A stretch of DNA of 64,000 nt, taken from the NCBI GenBank assembly GCA_965224745.1, contig CBDCZY010000002.1, positions 1,054,001 through 1,118,000 of the forward strand, read 5' to 3'. The DNA comes from CBDCZY01 sp965224745 (lineage in GTDB: Bacteria; Pseudomonadota; Gammaproteobacteria; Methylococcales; Methylomonadaceae). Positions 17,501-26,634 of the stretch are shown here, piece by piece. The notes below the pieces were generated by a model. The model was not told where the DNA came from, did not search any database, and saw nothing but the letters and a program-made list of their open reading frames with translations. Within the stretch, counting starts at the first letter, position 1, and the number at the start of each line of letters is the position of its first letter. The position numbers and the translations under genes were made by a program.

Positions 17501-17769
17501 ATGGTCAGGGTGTAGGTGGTCGTTTCCGACGGCCTAATCCAGCGATAACCTTGCGCTTCCGTTATCTCGCCAATTGGCGGCTCCATGCTGGTGTTTGCCA
17601 CGCTGTCTTCATACCACCACCACAGCGGCACCTCATCACCGAGGTTAATGGTCTGGGGATCTGATCCCAGATCGCAAACAGGCGGCTCTGCGGCATTGAT
17701 CCCGCTGGCCACCAGAAATATCAGATAAAACAGGCAAAGTTTTCTATACCCAGAGAATTGACGAGTCAT
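14503..17769 (-). CDS. Large secreted ELWxxDGT-repeat protein with Ig-like N-terminus
   Basis: The 1,088-residue product has a signal peptide (1-26, ending GINA). Three similar Ig-like modules follow at about 31-108, 114-191 and 198-274, each starting with C-D-x-G-x-D-P-Q and containing PLWWWYEDS and two cysteines that could pair. A Thr-Asp linker follows at about 275-324. Then come some 15 repeats of about 50 residues with the pattern NGTLYF...LW(K/R)(S/T)DGT..GT..V.DI, the ELWxxDGT family, thought to form propeller-like folds in surface proteins. The stop is a TGA in the place of a variable small residue; the frame resumes for a further 82 codons. Function is unknown; a cell-surface or adhesive role is plausible. 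Confidence 0.85.
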   Translation of the reverse strand: MTRQFSGYRKLCLFYLIFLVASGINAAEPPVCDLGSDPQTINLGDEVPLWWWYEDSVANTSMEPPIGEITEAQGYRWIRPSETTTYTLTIANAEGVTATCRHEVTVNIPKAGPLCDIGTDPQVINSGEEVPLWWWYEDSVTSASMKPSIGEITEAEGYHWISPSETTTHTMTVTNAAGETATCTDEVIVNTPKNTGPLCDIGADPQTINAGDQVPLWWWYEDSVASARIEPVIGAVTNPEGYQWINPEATTRYTITVTDAAGATSNCDTTVVVNTDTDTDTDTDTDTDTDTDTDTDTDTDTDTDTDTDTDTDTDTDTDTDTDGGHQLSMVKNINQVPDVNDTDIYGPLVVFNNQLFFAARTNEFGTELWKSDGTEEGVTLVADINPGSDSGGVSGIKHVNGTLYFFANDGVHGYGLWKSDGTTEGTVMVTDGGEDDFRSRPGGLINVNGMLYFFAKGSSQRWDLWRSDGTATGTVMVMDVQLGSSPPKLTNVHGTLYFTGRDETGNDGLWKSDGTQTGTTLVFDSNSLGFEGFLHNLTSVNGTLYFTSGRARSASFSNGPLTLWKTDGTVSGTVKVARIHLKGSSGKRLFEFNDTLYFFEAESLGKTESGSLPPDPPMDLWKSDGTEEGTIRVADIDIPEPTGNWRAQMTSVNDTLYFSSGRSRSGLWKTDGTEAGTVKITELPDESPSHIGGLTNINGSAYFFAGGELWKSDGSHAGTFRTGIVPDTSESSDPEGYLDVNGTLYFTADDGVHGGELWKSDGTEDGTVMVADINPGPDDSAVSEITHVNGTLYFRANDGVHGYELWKTDGTAAGTVMVKDINEGSNYSNSENYYNANGTLYFRANDGVHGNELWKTDGTAAGTVMVKDINQGSEDSSLVQRPYDRMANIDGTLYFGADDGVHGYELWKTDGTAEGTVMVADIFEGAESSFHRITSYEPVFQLQPRPVFALPFLTSFNGTLYFVADDGIHGSELWKSDGTRERTVMVTDINQGTGHSVPRGLTNINGTLYFQADDAVHGEELWKTDGTAAGTVMVADINAGPDNGSPGNFFDLNGMIYFKANDGLNGSELWKTDGTAAETVMVADIFEG
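16805..16949. repeat. Hexanucleotide microsatellite (TCTGTA), about 24 copies
   Basis: A near-perfect tandem array of a 6-bp unit encodes the Thr-Asp linker of the large repeat protein on the minus strand. Because the unit is two codons, gain or loss of copies changes linker length without breaking the frame. Confidence 0.95.
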
Positions 17770-18275
17770 TTTTTTCTCCTTCTGTTTATGTTGTTATGTT
17801 GTTATTGCGTTCGCACAAAGAAGAATAATGTACTGATGCATGGAAAGTCGGATCAATTACATGTCCAAAACACCTAACTTCCAAAGCCATTCTAACATAT
17901 CGGCATCACAACTCACTTTTATAAGTCAACGAGTGACACAACTTGCTGTTATGACCTGATAGATAGATCCGATTTGGCAATTACATGCGCATAAAGCTTT
18001 CCAGCGATGGATCTAACCTTAACGGCTAACATGATAACCCCCAGCTATATTAACAACAACTGAATGTTATGGAAAAACAAGATGATTTATCTAGGTTTAC
18101 AGTAGTCATTCCTACTGCCGTCATTTAAAAAGCATTGCTCCTCTCGTCGCAATACTTTTTACTGAATCTGAGCTCGGTCGTTATGCATATTACGGGCAAC
18201 TCTATTGCAGTCAACTATTAACAGAGACAGGCTCCAAAGTTTCAATAATAAAGTCATTACTGGCAATATCAGGAT
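17770..18275. other. Intergenic region before the large repeat gene
   Basis: No gene, RNA or clear repeat is seen. The part next to 17770 should hold the promoter of the repeat-protein gene, whose start has a GGAGAAAAAA-type ribosome site. No confident promoter was found. Confidence 0.4.
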
Positions 18276-18734
18276 TTAAAAAGCCTGGTTGCTTTTTAAA
18301 GGTCTTAACGGTGTTACCCTGCCCTTTGTTCGATAAATGCGATAATCTTCAATCACCTGTGGATGGTCAAAAGCCAGTTGGGCAGGTAAATTTTCGAAGG
18401 TAAAGATTGAGCAGTTTTTAGCATCGTCTGCTGCTTTTGGCATACCGTTGGCTTCAGCAATATAAACAGCGGTGACTGTATGATTTCTTGGATCACGCGC
18501 AGGGTTGGAATAAAGACCCAGCAACACTTGAAGACGAACATCCAGGCAGACCTCTTCCTTAGCTTCTCTGATGGCTGCATCTTCAATTGTTTCGCCGACA
18601 TCGACAAATCCTCCTGGAACTGCCCAACCCAGAGGAGGGAAGGCACGTTCTATGAGTACAAACGGCTTTTCCGGCAAGTCAATCAACTCAATAAGTATGT
18701 CTGCCGCAAGTAAAGGTGTAATGGGTTTTGGCAT
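18276..18734 (-). CDS. Nudix hydrolase
   Basis: This 152-residue enzyme hydrolyses a nucleoside diphosphate linked to another group. The Nudix box is seen from G42 to E61 (GFVDVGE, seven residues, RE-A-KEE); the usual glycine two residues after the last glutamate is cysteine here. The preceding LGWAVPGG is typical of ADP-ribose or nucleotide-sugar type members. Substrate cannot be set from sequence. It lies downstream of glgP's direction of travel, not in a clear operon. Confidence 0.85.
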   Translation of the reverse strand: MPKPITPLLAADILIELIDLPEKPFVLIERAFPPLGWAVPGGFVDVGETIEDAAIREAKEEVCLDVRLQVLLGLYSNPARDPRNHTVTAVYIAEANGMPKAADDAKNCSIFTFENLPAQLAFDHPQVIEDYRIYRTKGRVTPLRPLKSNQAF

Positions 18735-18898
18735 TGGCTTTTATTTGGATGCGGATAAAATCAAAAGAGACGTTTAGGACAAAAACAAAAAACTAACAGG
18801 TGACGCCCTAAGTTAAACCCAGGGCGTTCACTTATTGTTAACTATATCTAAGATGGTACCTCTAAAAATTGATGCATAAAAAGCTGCTCTATCATCAA

Positions 18899-21400
18899 CT
18901 ATTTCACAGACACTGGCTCAAGTTTCCAAATTTCATCATTGTATTGACTAATGGTTCGATCGGTCGAAAACAACCCGCTAGCTGCGGTATTTAAAATACT
19001 CATACGAGTCCATTTTTCTTTGTCCTGGAAGGCTTCAGACACTCGCTGCTGTGCATCAATATAGCTGCGAAAATCCGCAATCGTCATCCAGGGATCGTGC
19101 GGGCTGATCATGCCGTTGATAATATCATCGAAGATGCCAGGTTCAAATTGGTTAAAGTGGCCACAGCGCAGTAATTCCATTACTCTTTGCAATTCTTCAT
19201 CTTGAGCAATTATAGACTCGGGATCGTAGCTTGATTTCAGTTCTCGAACCTGATCTTCTGTTAATCCGAACAAGAAAAAGTTTTCTTCGCCCACTTCTTG
19301 CCTTATTTCTATGTTAGCACCATCCAATGTGCCAATTGTCATTGCACCGTTCATCATAAATTTCATATTGCCGGTGCCAGAAGCTTCTTTACCCGCAGTA
19401 GATATTTGTTCAGATAAGTCTGCGCCCGGACATATAACTTCCATTGCTGATACATTGTAATTGGGCAAAAAAATCAGTTTTAACAGCCCTCCTACCTGGG
19501 CATCTGAATTGATGACCTCTGCAACATTGTTGATCAGTTTAATAATTCGTTTTGCGATGTAGTAACCGGGCGCAGCTTTGCCGCCGATTAATACACATCG
19601 AGGTGTCCAGTTTGCAGTATCCCCTCGCTTAATTCGATCATACAAATGAATCACATGAAGTACATTCAGCAATTGTCGTTTGTACTCGTGGATACGTTTC
19701 ACTTGAATATCAAATAACGCATTGACATCAAGACCTTCTATTCCATTTTCCTTACGTTTAAAATCAATCAACCGCTGCTTGGCGTTTTGCTGAACGGTCG
19801 CCCATTTTTTTCTGAACTTTGCATTATCGGCATGGGACGCCAATTTCTTTAATTGGCTTAGGTCGGTCACCCAGCCGTCTCCTATGGTTGCTGTAATCAA
19901 GCTGGCTAATTCCGGATTACACATAGCCAACCAGCGTCTCGGTGTTACGCCATTGGTTTTGTTGTTGAATTTTTTTGGCCACAGTTCATAGAAATCTCTA
20001 AACAGCCCATCCTTCAATAATTCAGAATGTAATTCCGCCACCCCGTTAACAGAGAAGCTGCCTACAATGGCAAGATACGCCATTCTGACTTGTTTGGGAT
20101 AACCTTCTTCGATGATTGACATTCTGCTGATACGGTCGATATCACCTGGCCAGCGCGCGGATACTTCTGCCAAAAATTGAGCATTTAACTCGTAGATAAT
20201 TTCCAGTAAGCGGGGCAATAGACGCTGAAAAAGGTCAACCGACCATCTTTCCAAGGCTTCTGGTAGCAGGGTATGGTTGGTATACGCCATAGTTTGCTGA
20301 GTTATCTTCCATGCTGCATCCCAATCAAGCTCGTGTTCATCCATCAACAAGCGCATCAACTCTGCAACCGAAATACTAGGATGGGTATCGTTAAGTTGGA
20401 AACAATTCTTCTCTCCAAATTGGCTAAAATCGTTACCGTGGTGTTTTATCCAGTGAGCGAAAACATCTTGCAGGCTTGCTGAAGCCAGAAAATATTGTTG
20501 CTGAAGACGCAATTCCTTACCATTTTCATTGGCATCGTTGGGATAGAGCACCATGGTAATTTGTTCTGCCGAATTTTTTGCCGCAACGGCTTCTGGGTAA
20601 TCGCCAGAATTGAATTCATCTAAATTAAACTCTTCTGTCGCCTCCGCCTTCCACAATCGCAACGTATTGACCGTATTGTTTTGATAGCCAGGAATTGGAA
20701 TATCAAAGGGCACGGCAAGAACGTCATGATCGCTATTCCAACAAATTCTATGCTTACCCTGATTATCGACATACTTCGTGGTGTGTCCGCCAAATTTAAT
20801 GCGGCGTGTATATTCAGGTCTTTCAAGCTCCCAAATGTTGCCATTCCTCAACCAATGATCCGGTTTTTCGACTTGCTCGCCATGGTCAATCGTTTGCGCA
20901 AACATACCGTACTCATAGCGTAATCCATAACCGACTACGGGCAATTGTAAGGTTGCGCAACTATCGATAAAACATGCCGCGAGCCGCCCCAGACCACCGT
21001 TGCCCAAACCAGCATCGCACTCCCTATCAATCAGTTCTTCCAGATGCAACCCCAAATCGTAGAGTGCCTTGTTGGCGACATCGGTCAAACCTAAATTGAG
21101 CATGGCATTACTGAGCGCCCGCCCCATTAGAAATTCCATCGATAAATAATAAGCGTGTTTGCTATTAGTCGCTTTGTAAGTATCCCGGGTCATCCGCCAT
21201 CGTTCCATTAACCGTTCGCGTATTACCAGTGAGAGCGCTTCGTAAGCATAGAAAGGTGAGTGACTACTGCTATCTCGACCCAGTGAATGAGAGTAATGGC
21301 GTTTGAAATCGTTAATTATTTCGGCCTTTGACATGCTCAATCTTGGGAGCGAAGTAATCTCCGCTTTAGGTTTGCTTTTGCTAAATTGTGTAGTTGGCAT
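18899..21400 (-). CDS. glgP: Glycogen/maltodextrin phosphorylase
   Basis: This 833-residue cytosolic enzyme releases glucose-1-phosphate from alpha-1,4-glucans using phosphate and pyridoxal phosphate. The PLP-lysine block EASGTGNMKF and the following GTLDGANIEI are intact, as are the N-terminal GNGGLGRLAACF and YGLRYEYGMF blocks. Length is typical. The ATG has AGGATA upstream. No other glycogen genes are in the window, so glgP may be transcribed alone or behind msbA. Confidence 0.95.
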   Translation of the reverse strand: MPTTQFSKSKPKAEITSLPRLSMSKAEIINDFKRHYSHSLGRDSSSHSPFYAYEALSLVIRERLMERWRMTRDTYKATNSKHAYYLSMEFLMGRALSNAMLNLGLTDVANKALYDLGLHLEELIDRECDAGLGNGGLGRLAACFIDSCATLQLPVVGYGLRYEYGMFAQTIDHGEQVEKPDHWLRNGNIWELERPEYTRRIKFGGHTTKYVDNQGKHRICWNSDHDVLAVPFDIPIPGYQNNTVNTLRLWKAEATEEFNLDEFNSGDYPEAVAAKNSAEQITMVLYPNDANENGKELRLQQQYFLASASLQDVFAHWIKHHGNDFSQFGEKNCFQLNDTHPSISVAELMRLLMDEHELDWDAAWKITQQTMAYTNHTLLPEALERWSVDLFQRLLPRLLEIIYELNAQFLAEVSARWPGDIDRISRMSIIEEGYPKQVRMAYLAIVGSFSVNGVAELHSELLKDGLFRDFYELWPKKFNNKTNGVTPRRWLAMCNPELASLITATIGDGWVTDLSQLKKLASHADNAKFRKKWATVQQNAKQRLIDFKRKENGIEGLDVNALFDIQVKRIHEYKRQLLNVLHVIHLYDRIKRGDTANWTPRCVLIGGKAAPGYYIAKRIIKLINNVAEVINSDAQVGGLLKLIFLPNYNVSAMEVICPGADLSEQISTAGKEASGTGNMKFMMNGAMTIGTLDGANIEIRQEVGEENFFLFGLTEDQVRELKSSYDPESIIAQDEELQRVMELLRCGHFNQFEPGIFDDIINGMISPHDPWMTIADFRSYIDAQQRVSEAFQDKEKWTRMSILNTAASGLFSTDRTISQYNDEIWKLEPVSVK

Positions 21401-21501
21401 ATTGGTGAATATCCTATAATTTAAAAGGGTTACGAAATTAATGAGTCACTGATAAGGCAGGCAAAAAGCATGCAATAAAACAAACGTTGTCTATTGCTGA
21501 A

Positions 21502-23256
21502 TCAAGTTTGTAGCATTTGCGACTGATAAAGCTGGGCGTAATAACCATTTTGAGCCAAGAGCGTTTGATGATCACCTTGCTCTTTAATCCGGCCTTTATC
21601 CATAACAAAAATAATATCTGCCTTTTCTATAGTCGATAGTCGATGAGCAATAATGATAGTCGTTTTTCCTTGCATAACAACTTCCATTGCTTGTTGTATT
21701 TTTCTTTCCGACTCCAAATCCAGAGCCGAAGTGGCTTCATCCAGAATCAGTAGCGGAGAATTTTTTAAGATGGCTCGTGCTATGGCAAGACGCTGCCTTT
21801 GACCACCAGATAATTTAACGCCGTTTTCGCCGATCAACGTATCCAACCCTTCGGGTAGCTCTTGAATAAACTCCATAGCATTGGCTGCAATTACCGCTTC
21901 GATGACTTTGTCTCTGGGCGTTCCATAAAGTTGGCCGTAAGCAATATTTTTTTCTACGGTGTCATTAAATAGGGTGACGTTTTGCGTAACGAGAGAAATA
22001 TGCTGCCGTAAATTTGTTCGACTGAATTGCTTAATGTCCTTATCATCCAACAAAATCTTACCTCCAGTGTAATCATAAAAGCGGGGTATGAGACTCGCTA
22101 GTGTGGTTTTTCCACTGCCCGAATAACCTACCAAAGCAATGCTGGTTCCAGGTTCAGCCACAAAGGATACATTATCCAAAGCAAGCTGCTCTGCAGCAGG
22201 GTATTGAAAAGTCACCGAGTCAAACGATAGTTTACCCAAAATACGCTCACAGGTATAGCTACCACCATCCTCTTCAGGCGGTACATCAATGATTTCAAAG
22301 ACACTTTCTGCAGCCGCCAAACCATTTTGAATTTTGGAATTAATATCACCCAATTGTTTGACTGACCGGGGTAACAATAATGCTGCCGTGATATAGGCAA
22401 TAAAATCGCCCGATCTTGACTGATCAATAAACATAAGACCCAATGCCAATAAGACAGCCAGAGCGATGGTAACGATTAATTGTAATAGCGGTGTGTGTAT
22501 CGCTGACGCTTTGGTTAGACGCAAAGATTGTTGATAATTATAAGCGCTGGCGTCTTGAAACCGTTGTTTTTCGTATGCCTCTCCTCCAAAGCTTCTGACG
22601 ACCCGAAAACCGCTGATCAGCTCTGAGCAAACGTGGGTAATGTCCCCCATAGAATTTTGGATATTTTTACTAATTCTTCTGAAACGTTTGCTGGCCGCAA
22701 TAACCAACACGACAATAATGGGCGCAATAGCAAAAAACACCAAAGAAAGTTTCCAATTCAAATAGAGTAGATAAATCAGTAACCCCACGACAGTAGCTCC
22801 TTCTTTAACTACTATTTTCAGCGCCTCGGTGGCCGCTGTGGTCACTTGATTAACATTATAGGTAATGCTGGAAACTAGATGGCCGGCGCTTTGCTCTTCA
22901 AAATATGCATTGGGTAGTACGGTATAATGATTAAAGACTTCACAACGAAGGGTGTGGATAACACTAAAAGCCACTTTTGATAAGAAATAATTTCCCAGAA
23001 AAGAACCGCCTCCACGCACGAAAACGATAGAAACGATCACAAATGGCAACCAAAAAACACTTTCTTGCGTCCTGTTCTGTATCGTTTCAAACAGGTACTT
23101 CATCATCCAGGCGAACATTGGCTGGGTAACCGCATAGATCAAAAAACCAACCATGCTTAGAACAAACCACACCCAATAAGGTTTAACGTAAGCTAAAAGT
23201 CGTGAGTAGACCTGATAACTTGACGCTTTTGTCTCTGATTGAAGGTGAATAGCCAA
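21502..23256 (-). CDS. msbA: Lipid A export ABC transporter MsbA
   Basis: This 584-residue half-transporter flips lipid A-core across the inner membrane as a homodimer. An N-terminal six-helix membrane domain (to about 315) is followed by an ATPase domain with Walker A GYSGSGKT at 377-384, signature LSGGQ at 482-486 and Walker B LLILDE at 502-507, then the His loop IIAHRL. The only usable start is TTG at 23256: an in-frame TAA lies 12 bases before it, there is no Shine-Dalgarno sequence, and a 30-bp palindrome ends just upstream. secA precedes it on the same strand by 90 bases. Confidence 0.93.
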   Translation of the reverse strand: MAIHLQSETKASSYQVYSRLLAYVKPYWVWFVLSMVGFLIYAVTQPMFAWMMKYLFETIQNRTQESVFWLPFVIVSIVFVRGGGSFLGNYFLSKVAFSVIHTLRCEVFNHYTVLPNAYFEEQSAGHLVSSITYNVNQVTTAATEALKIVVKEGATVVGLLIYLLYLNWKLSLVFFAIAPIIVVLVIAASKRFRRISKNIQNSMGDITHVCSELISGFRVVRSFGGEAYEKQRFQDASAYNYQQSLRLTKASAIHTPLLQLIVTIALAVLLALGLMFIDQSRSGDFIAYITAALLLPRSVKQLGDINSKIQNGLAAAESVFEIIDVPPEEDGGSYTCERILGKLSFDSVTFQYPAAEQLALDNVSFVAEPGTSIALVGYSGSGKTTLASLIPRFYDYTGGKILLDDKDIKQFSRTNLRQHISLVTQNVTLFNDTVEKNIAYGQLYGTPRDKVIEAVIAANAMEFIQELPEGLDTLIGENGVKLSGGQRQRLAIARAILKNSPLLILDEATSALDLESERKIQQAMEVVMQGKTTIIIAHRLSTIEKADIIFVMDKGRIKEQGDHQTLLAQNGYYAQLYQSQMLQT

Positions 23257-23265
23257 ATTAGAACG

Positions 23266-23295
23266 TTAACTGAGCAGTTTAAACTGCTCAGTTAA
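23266..23295. promoter_or_regulatory. 30-bp perfect palindrome between secA and msbA
   Basis: The arms TAACTGAGCAGTTT and its exact complement meet at the centre, and the flanking T-A pair extends the symmetry. It ends nine bases before the msbA start codon. In RNA it would form a tight hairpin over the place of the ribosome site. It could be a weak terminator after secA, an operator, or a translational control element for msbA. Confidence 0.6.
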
Positions 23296-23346
23296 GCATT
23301 TGGTAAAACTGCCATGTAAAAACAAAACTTTTTGCATCGCTATCTA

Positions 23347-26061
23347 TTAGGCTAACTTGCCATGGCATTGCTTATATTTCTTCCCAGAACCACACGGACA
23401 AGGTTCGTTACGACCTACTTTTTTACCTTCACGTTTAAACGGCTGCTGAATTTCAGCTGCTTGTTCAGGAGGCTGCTGCTGTTCTTCGTTTTCCATGACG
23501 CTAACATCAGCATGTTCATATTGCAGCTCTTGCGTTCTCTGTCTTTGCTCATCCATGGCAGTAACGTCTTCTTCTTGACTGACTTTTACTTTAGCCAATA
23601 TCGACACTGCTTCAAACTTAATATACTCGAGTAGCCCTGAAAACATTTCGAACGCTTCACGCTTATATTCCTGTTTTGGATCTTTTTGTGCATATCCTCT
23701 CAAATGAATACCCATCCGCAGATGATCCATCGCAGCCAAATGTTCTTTCCAGCTGTTATCCAAAACTTGCAACATAACCGATTTTTCGAAATGGCGAATT
23801 ACTTCTGGAGATAACTTTGCTTCTTTTTCCTGATGTAACTTTTCTAGTTCTGAGATGATGACTTTTTTTACGGATACCTCGTCCATATTTTCGTCTTCAT
23901 CCAACATTTTATGTAATGGCAGCTCAGCATCAAATTCTTGCTTTATACTGTCTTCCAGCCCTTTGATATCCCATTGTTCTTCCATCGTATTAGGTGGGAT
24001 ATATTGGGTCACTACATTTTGCACAATATCCTGTCGGATATTTTTGATGATATTTGAAATATCATCCGCTTCCATCAATTCGTTGCGTTTTTCATAGATC
24101 ACTTTACGTTGATCATTCGCTACATCATCATATTCGAGTATCTGTTTACGAATATCGAAGTTACGTCCTTCTACTTTTCGTTGAGCATTTTCGATCGCTT
24201 TAGTAACCCAAGGATGCTCTATTGCTTCTCCTTCTTCCATGCCAAGTTTTTGCATCATGCCAGCAACACGCTCTGAAGCAAAAATACGCATTAAGTCATC
24301 CTGTAAGGATAAATAAAACCGGGTTGACCCTGGATCGCCTTGCCTTCCTGAACGTCCTCTAAGCTGGTTATCTACCCGACGAGATTCATGGCGTTCCGAG
24401 CCAACAACATGTAAGCCGCCGCTTTTGATCACACAATCATGACGATCAAGCCAGTCGGTTTTTACTTTTTCAACTGTCTGTGGATCAGCATTTTCTCCGA
24501 GCGCAAGAATTTCAGCTTCCAGGTTGCCTCCCAAAACGATATCGGTTCCTCGGCCAGCCATGTTAGTCGCAATAGTAATAGAAAGCAGATTCCCTGCTTG
24601 TTCTATGATGTGTGCCTCTCGTTCATGTTGCTTAGCATTCAACACTTCATGTGCTATTTTTTCCTTTTTAAGTAAAGATGATAAATATTCCGAGTTTTCG
24701 ATTGAGGTAGTACCCACCAAAACAGGCTGTTCGCGCTTAACGCAGTCTTTAATATCCTCTACAATTGCTTGATATTTTTCTTTGGTCGTCAAGAAAATCT
24801 GGTCACCTTTATCATCTCGAATCATGGGTCGATGGGTCGGAATAACGACCACTTCAAGACCATAAATTTTCTGCAATTCAAACGCTTCGGTATCTGCTGT
24901 ACCAGTCATACCGGAAAGTTTTTGATACAAACGGAAATAGTTCTGGAAAGTGATCGCAGCCAGGGTTTGGTTTTCGTTTTGAATTTTTACTCTTTCTTTA
25001 GCTTCAATAGCTTGATGAAGCCCTTCCGACCATCGCCGACCTGCCATAGTACGGCCAGTAAATTCATCGACGATCACCACTTCGTTATCTTTAACGATGT
25101 AGTCCACATCCTTCTGAAACAAGGTATGCGCTCTCAGCGAAGCATTTAAGTAATGCATCAACCGTATATTCGCCGCATCATATAAGCTGCCGTCAGGACT
25201 AATCAGGTTATGCTCTGCCATCAGCTTTTCAACACGTTCGTGGCCTTCTTCCGTCATGAAAACTTGCCGTGCTTTTTCATCGACCGAAAAATCGCCAGGT
25301 CCATCCTCTTCGTCCTGCTTGGTCAAGTGCGGGATAATGGCATCAATTTTTTGATACAAATCGATATTATCTTCGGTAGGACCTGAGATAATCAGGGGTG
25401 TTCTAGCTTCATCGATCAAGATTGAATCGACTTCATCAACAATGGCATAGTTGAGCTGCCGCTGAACTTTTTGGGCTGTATTGAACGCCATATTGTCTCT
25501 GAGATAATCGAAACCAAACTCATTATTGGTACCGTAGGTTATGTCAGAATGATAGGCTTGGCGCCGGGCATCTGCATCCATAGTGCTGATTATTACACCC
25601 GTCGTTAAACCTAAAAACTCGTAGATCTTTCCCATCCATTCAGCGTCTCGTTTCGCCAGGTAATCGTTCACCGTTACTATATGAACCCCCTTGCCTGGCA
25701 AGGCGTTCAAATACGCGGCTAACGTTGCAACCAGCGTTTTTCCTTCACCTGTTTTCATTTCGGCGATTTTGCCATTATCCAGCACCATGCCACCGATTAG
25801 CTGCACATCAAAATGACGCATACCCAAAACCCGCGTAGAAGCTTCACGAACCGTCGCAAACACTTCAGGAATTAATTGCTCAAGCGTCTCGCCGTCCGTC
25901 AAGCGCTTCTTGAATTCTGCTGTTTTAGCCTTTAATTCTTCATCGCCTAATGTTTCATATGCAGTTGCAAAGGCGTTAATTTTTTTGACTAGTTTTTTCT
26001 TTTTTTTGACCAGTCGATCATTACGACTGCCGAAAATTAATTTTATGAACTTATCCAGCAT
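23347..26061 (-). CDS. secA: Preprotein translocase ATPase SecA
   Basis: This 904-residue motor drives proteins through the SecYEG channel. It has the Walker A region MKTGEGKTLV, the Walker B region DEVDSILIDEA, the conserved TNMAGRGTDI and RGRSGRQGDPGS blocks, and a C-terminal zinc-binding CPCGSGKKYKQCHG used for SecB and lipid contact. Length is normal. It is divergent from dciA with a short shared upstream region. Confidence 0.98.
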   Translation of the reverse strand: MLDKFIKLIFGSRNDRLVKKKKKLVKKINAFATAYETLGDEELKAKTAEFKKRLTDGETLEQLIPEVFATVREASTRVLGMRHFDVQLIGGMVLDNGKIAEMKTGEGKTLVATLAAYLNALPGKGVHIVTVNDYLAKRDAEWMGKIYEFLGLTTGVIISTMDADARRQAYHSDITYGTNNEFGFDYLRDNMAFNTAQKVQRQLNYAIVDEVDSILIDEARTPLIISGPTEDNIDLYQKIDAIIPHLTKQDEEDGPGDFSVDEKARQVFMTEEGHERVEKLMAEHNLISPDGSLYDAANIRLMHYLNASLRAHTLFQKDVDYIVKDNEVVIVDEFTGRTMAGRRWSEGLHQAIEAKERVKIQNENQTLAAITFQNYFRLYQKLSGMTGTADTEAFELQKIYGLEVVVIPTHRPMIRDDKGDQIFLTTKEKYQAIVEDIKDCVKREQPVLVGTTSIENSEYLSSLLKKEKIAHEVLNAKQHEREAHIIEQAGNLLSITIATNMAGRGTDIVLGGNLEAEILALGENADPQTVEKVKTDWLDRHDCVIKSGGLHVVGSERHESRRVDNQLRGRSGRQGDPGSTRFYLSLQDDLMRIFASERVAGMMQKLGMEEGEAIEHPWVTKAIENAQRKVEGRNFDIRKQILEYDDVANDQRKVIYEKRNELMEADDISNIIKNIRQDIVQNVVTQYIPPNTMEEQWDIKGLEDSIKQEFDAELPLHKMLDEDENMDEVSVKKVIISELEKLHQEKEAKLSPEVIRHFEKSVMLQVLDNSWKEHLAAMDHLRMGIHLRGYAQKDPKQEYKREAFEMFSGLLEYIKFEAVSILAKVKVSQEEDVTAMDEQRQRTQELQYEHADVSVMENEEQQQPPEQAAEIQQPFKREGKKVGRNEPCPCGSGKKYKQCHGKLA

Positions 26062-26166
26062 CTTTAGTCCGATTCTGTTCTGAAAAAATTGATGTTGTCG
26101 ATTTTCTATTTGCTAGTAAAATCAGCTTTTCGCTTGGTACTTTTCCCTTTTTGGGGTTCCTCATAC

Positions 26167-26634
26167 ATGTCAAACAATTCCCGCTTGATCAAAACTATTC
26201 TCACCGAATCATCAAATAAGGCTGATTGGTACCTGGAAAAAATAAAACAGCACCAAACTCTACTCATGGTCTGCCGTTCTGCTCTACCATTCGAAATGAA
26301 GGAACAACTGACTGCTTGCGTTCTGAAAAACAGCACACTGATACTTTATACCGACTCCGCTTCTTGGGCGACCAAACTCAGGTTTTATCAGGATTCTATT
26401 TTACAGGCACTGGCGACTGAGGGATTTAGTTATGTGGTTTTAACCAAATTCAGAATTTTACCACAAGCGGAAGATTTACAGAAAAATATCAGAATTCCAA
26501 AGCAGCCTTCAACAGAGACTCTCGAACGAATGGAAGCTGAAGCGAAGCATAATGGCAATCCTCAAATCAAGGCTTCGTTATTGGCTTTAGTGCACAGCAT
26601 TAAGCGTTTTCGTCGAAATGAATCTCGGTATTAA
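26167..26634 (+). CDS. dciA: DciA-like replicative helicase loader (DUF721)
   Basis: This 155-residue protein, starting at ATG 26167 (MSNNSRL), belongs to the DUF721 family, whose characterised members (DciA) help load the DnaB helicase in bacteria without DnaC. The signature is LKNSTLILYTDSASWATKLR, the usual strand followed by a W-A..L helix. A longer frame to 26089 has no support. Placement between lpxC and secA is the normal gammaproteobacterial context. Its end overlaps the end of lpxC on the other strand by 35 bp. Confidence 0.8.
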   Translation: MSNNSRLIKTILTESSNKADWYLEKIKQHQTLLMVCRSALPFEMKEQLTACVLKNSTLILYTDSASWATKLRFYQDSILQALATEGFSYVVLTKFRILPQAEDLQKNIRIPKQPSTETLERMEAEAKHNGNPQIKASLLALVHSIKRFRRNESRY

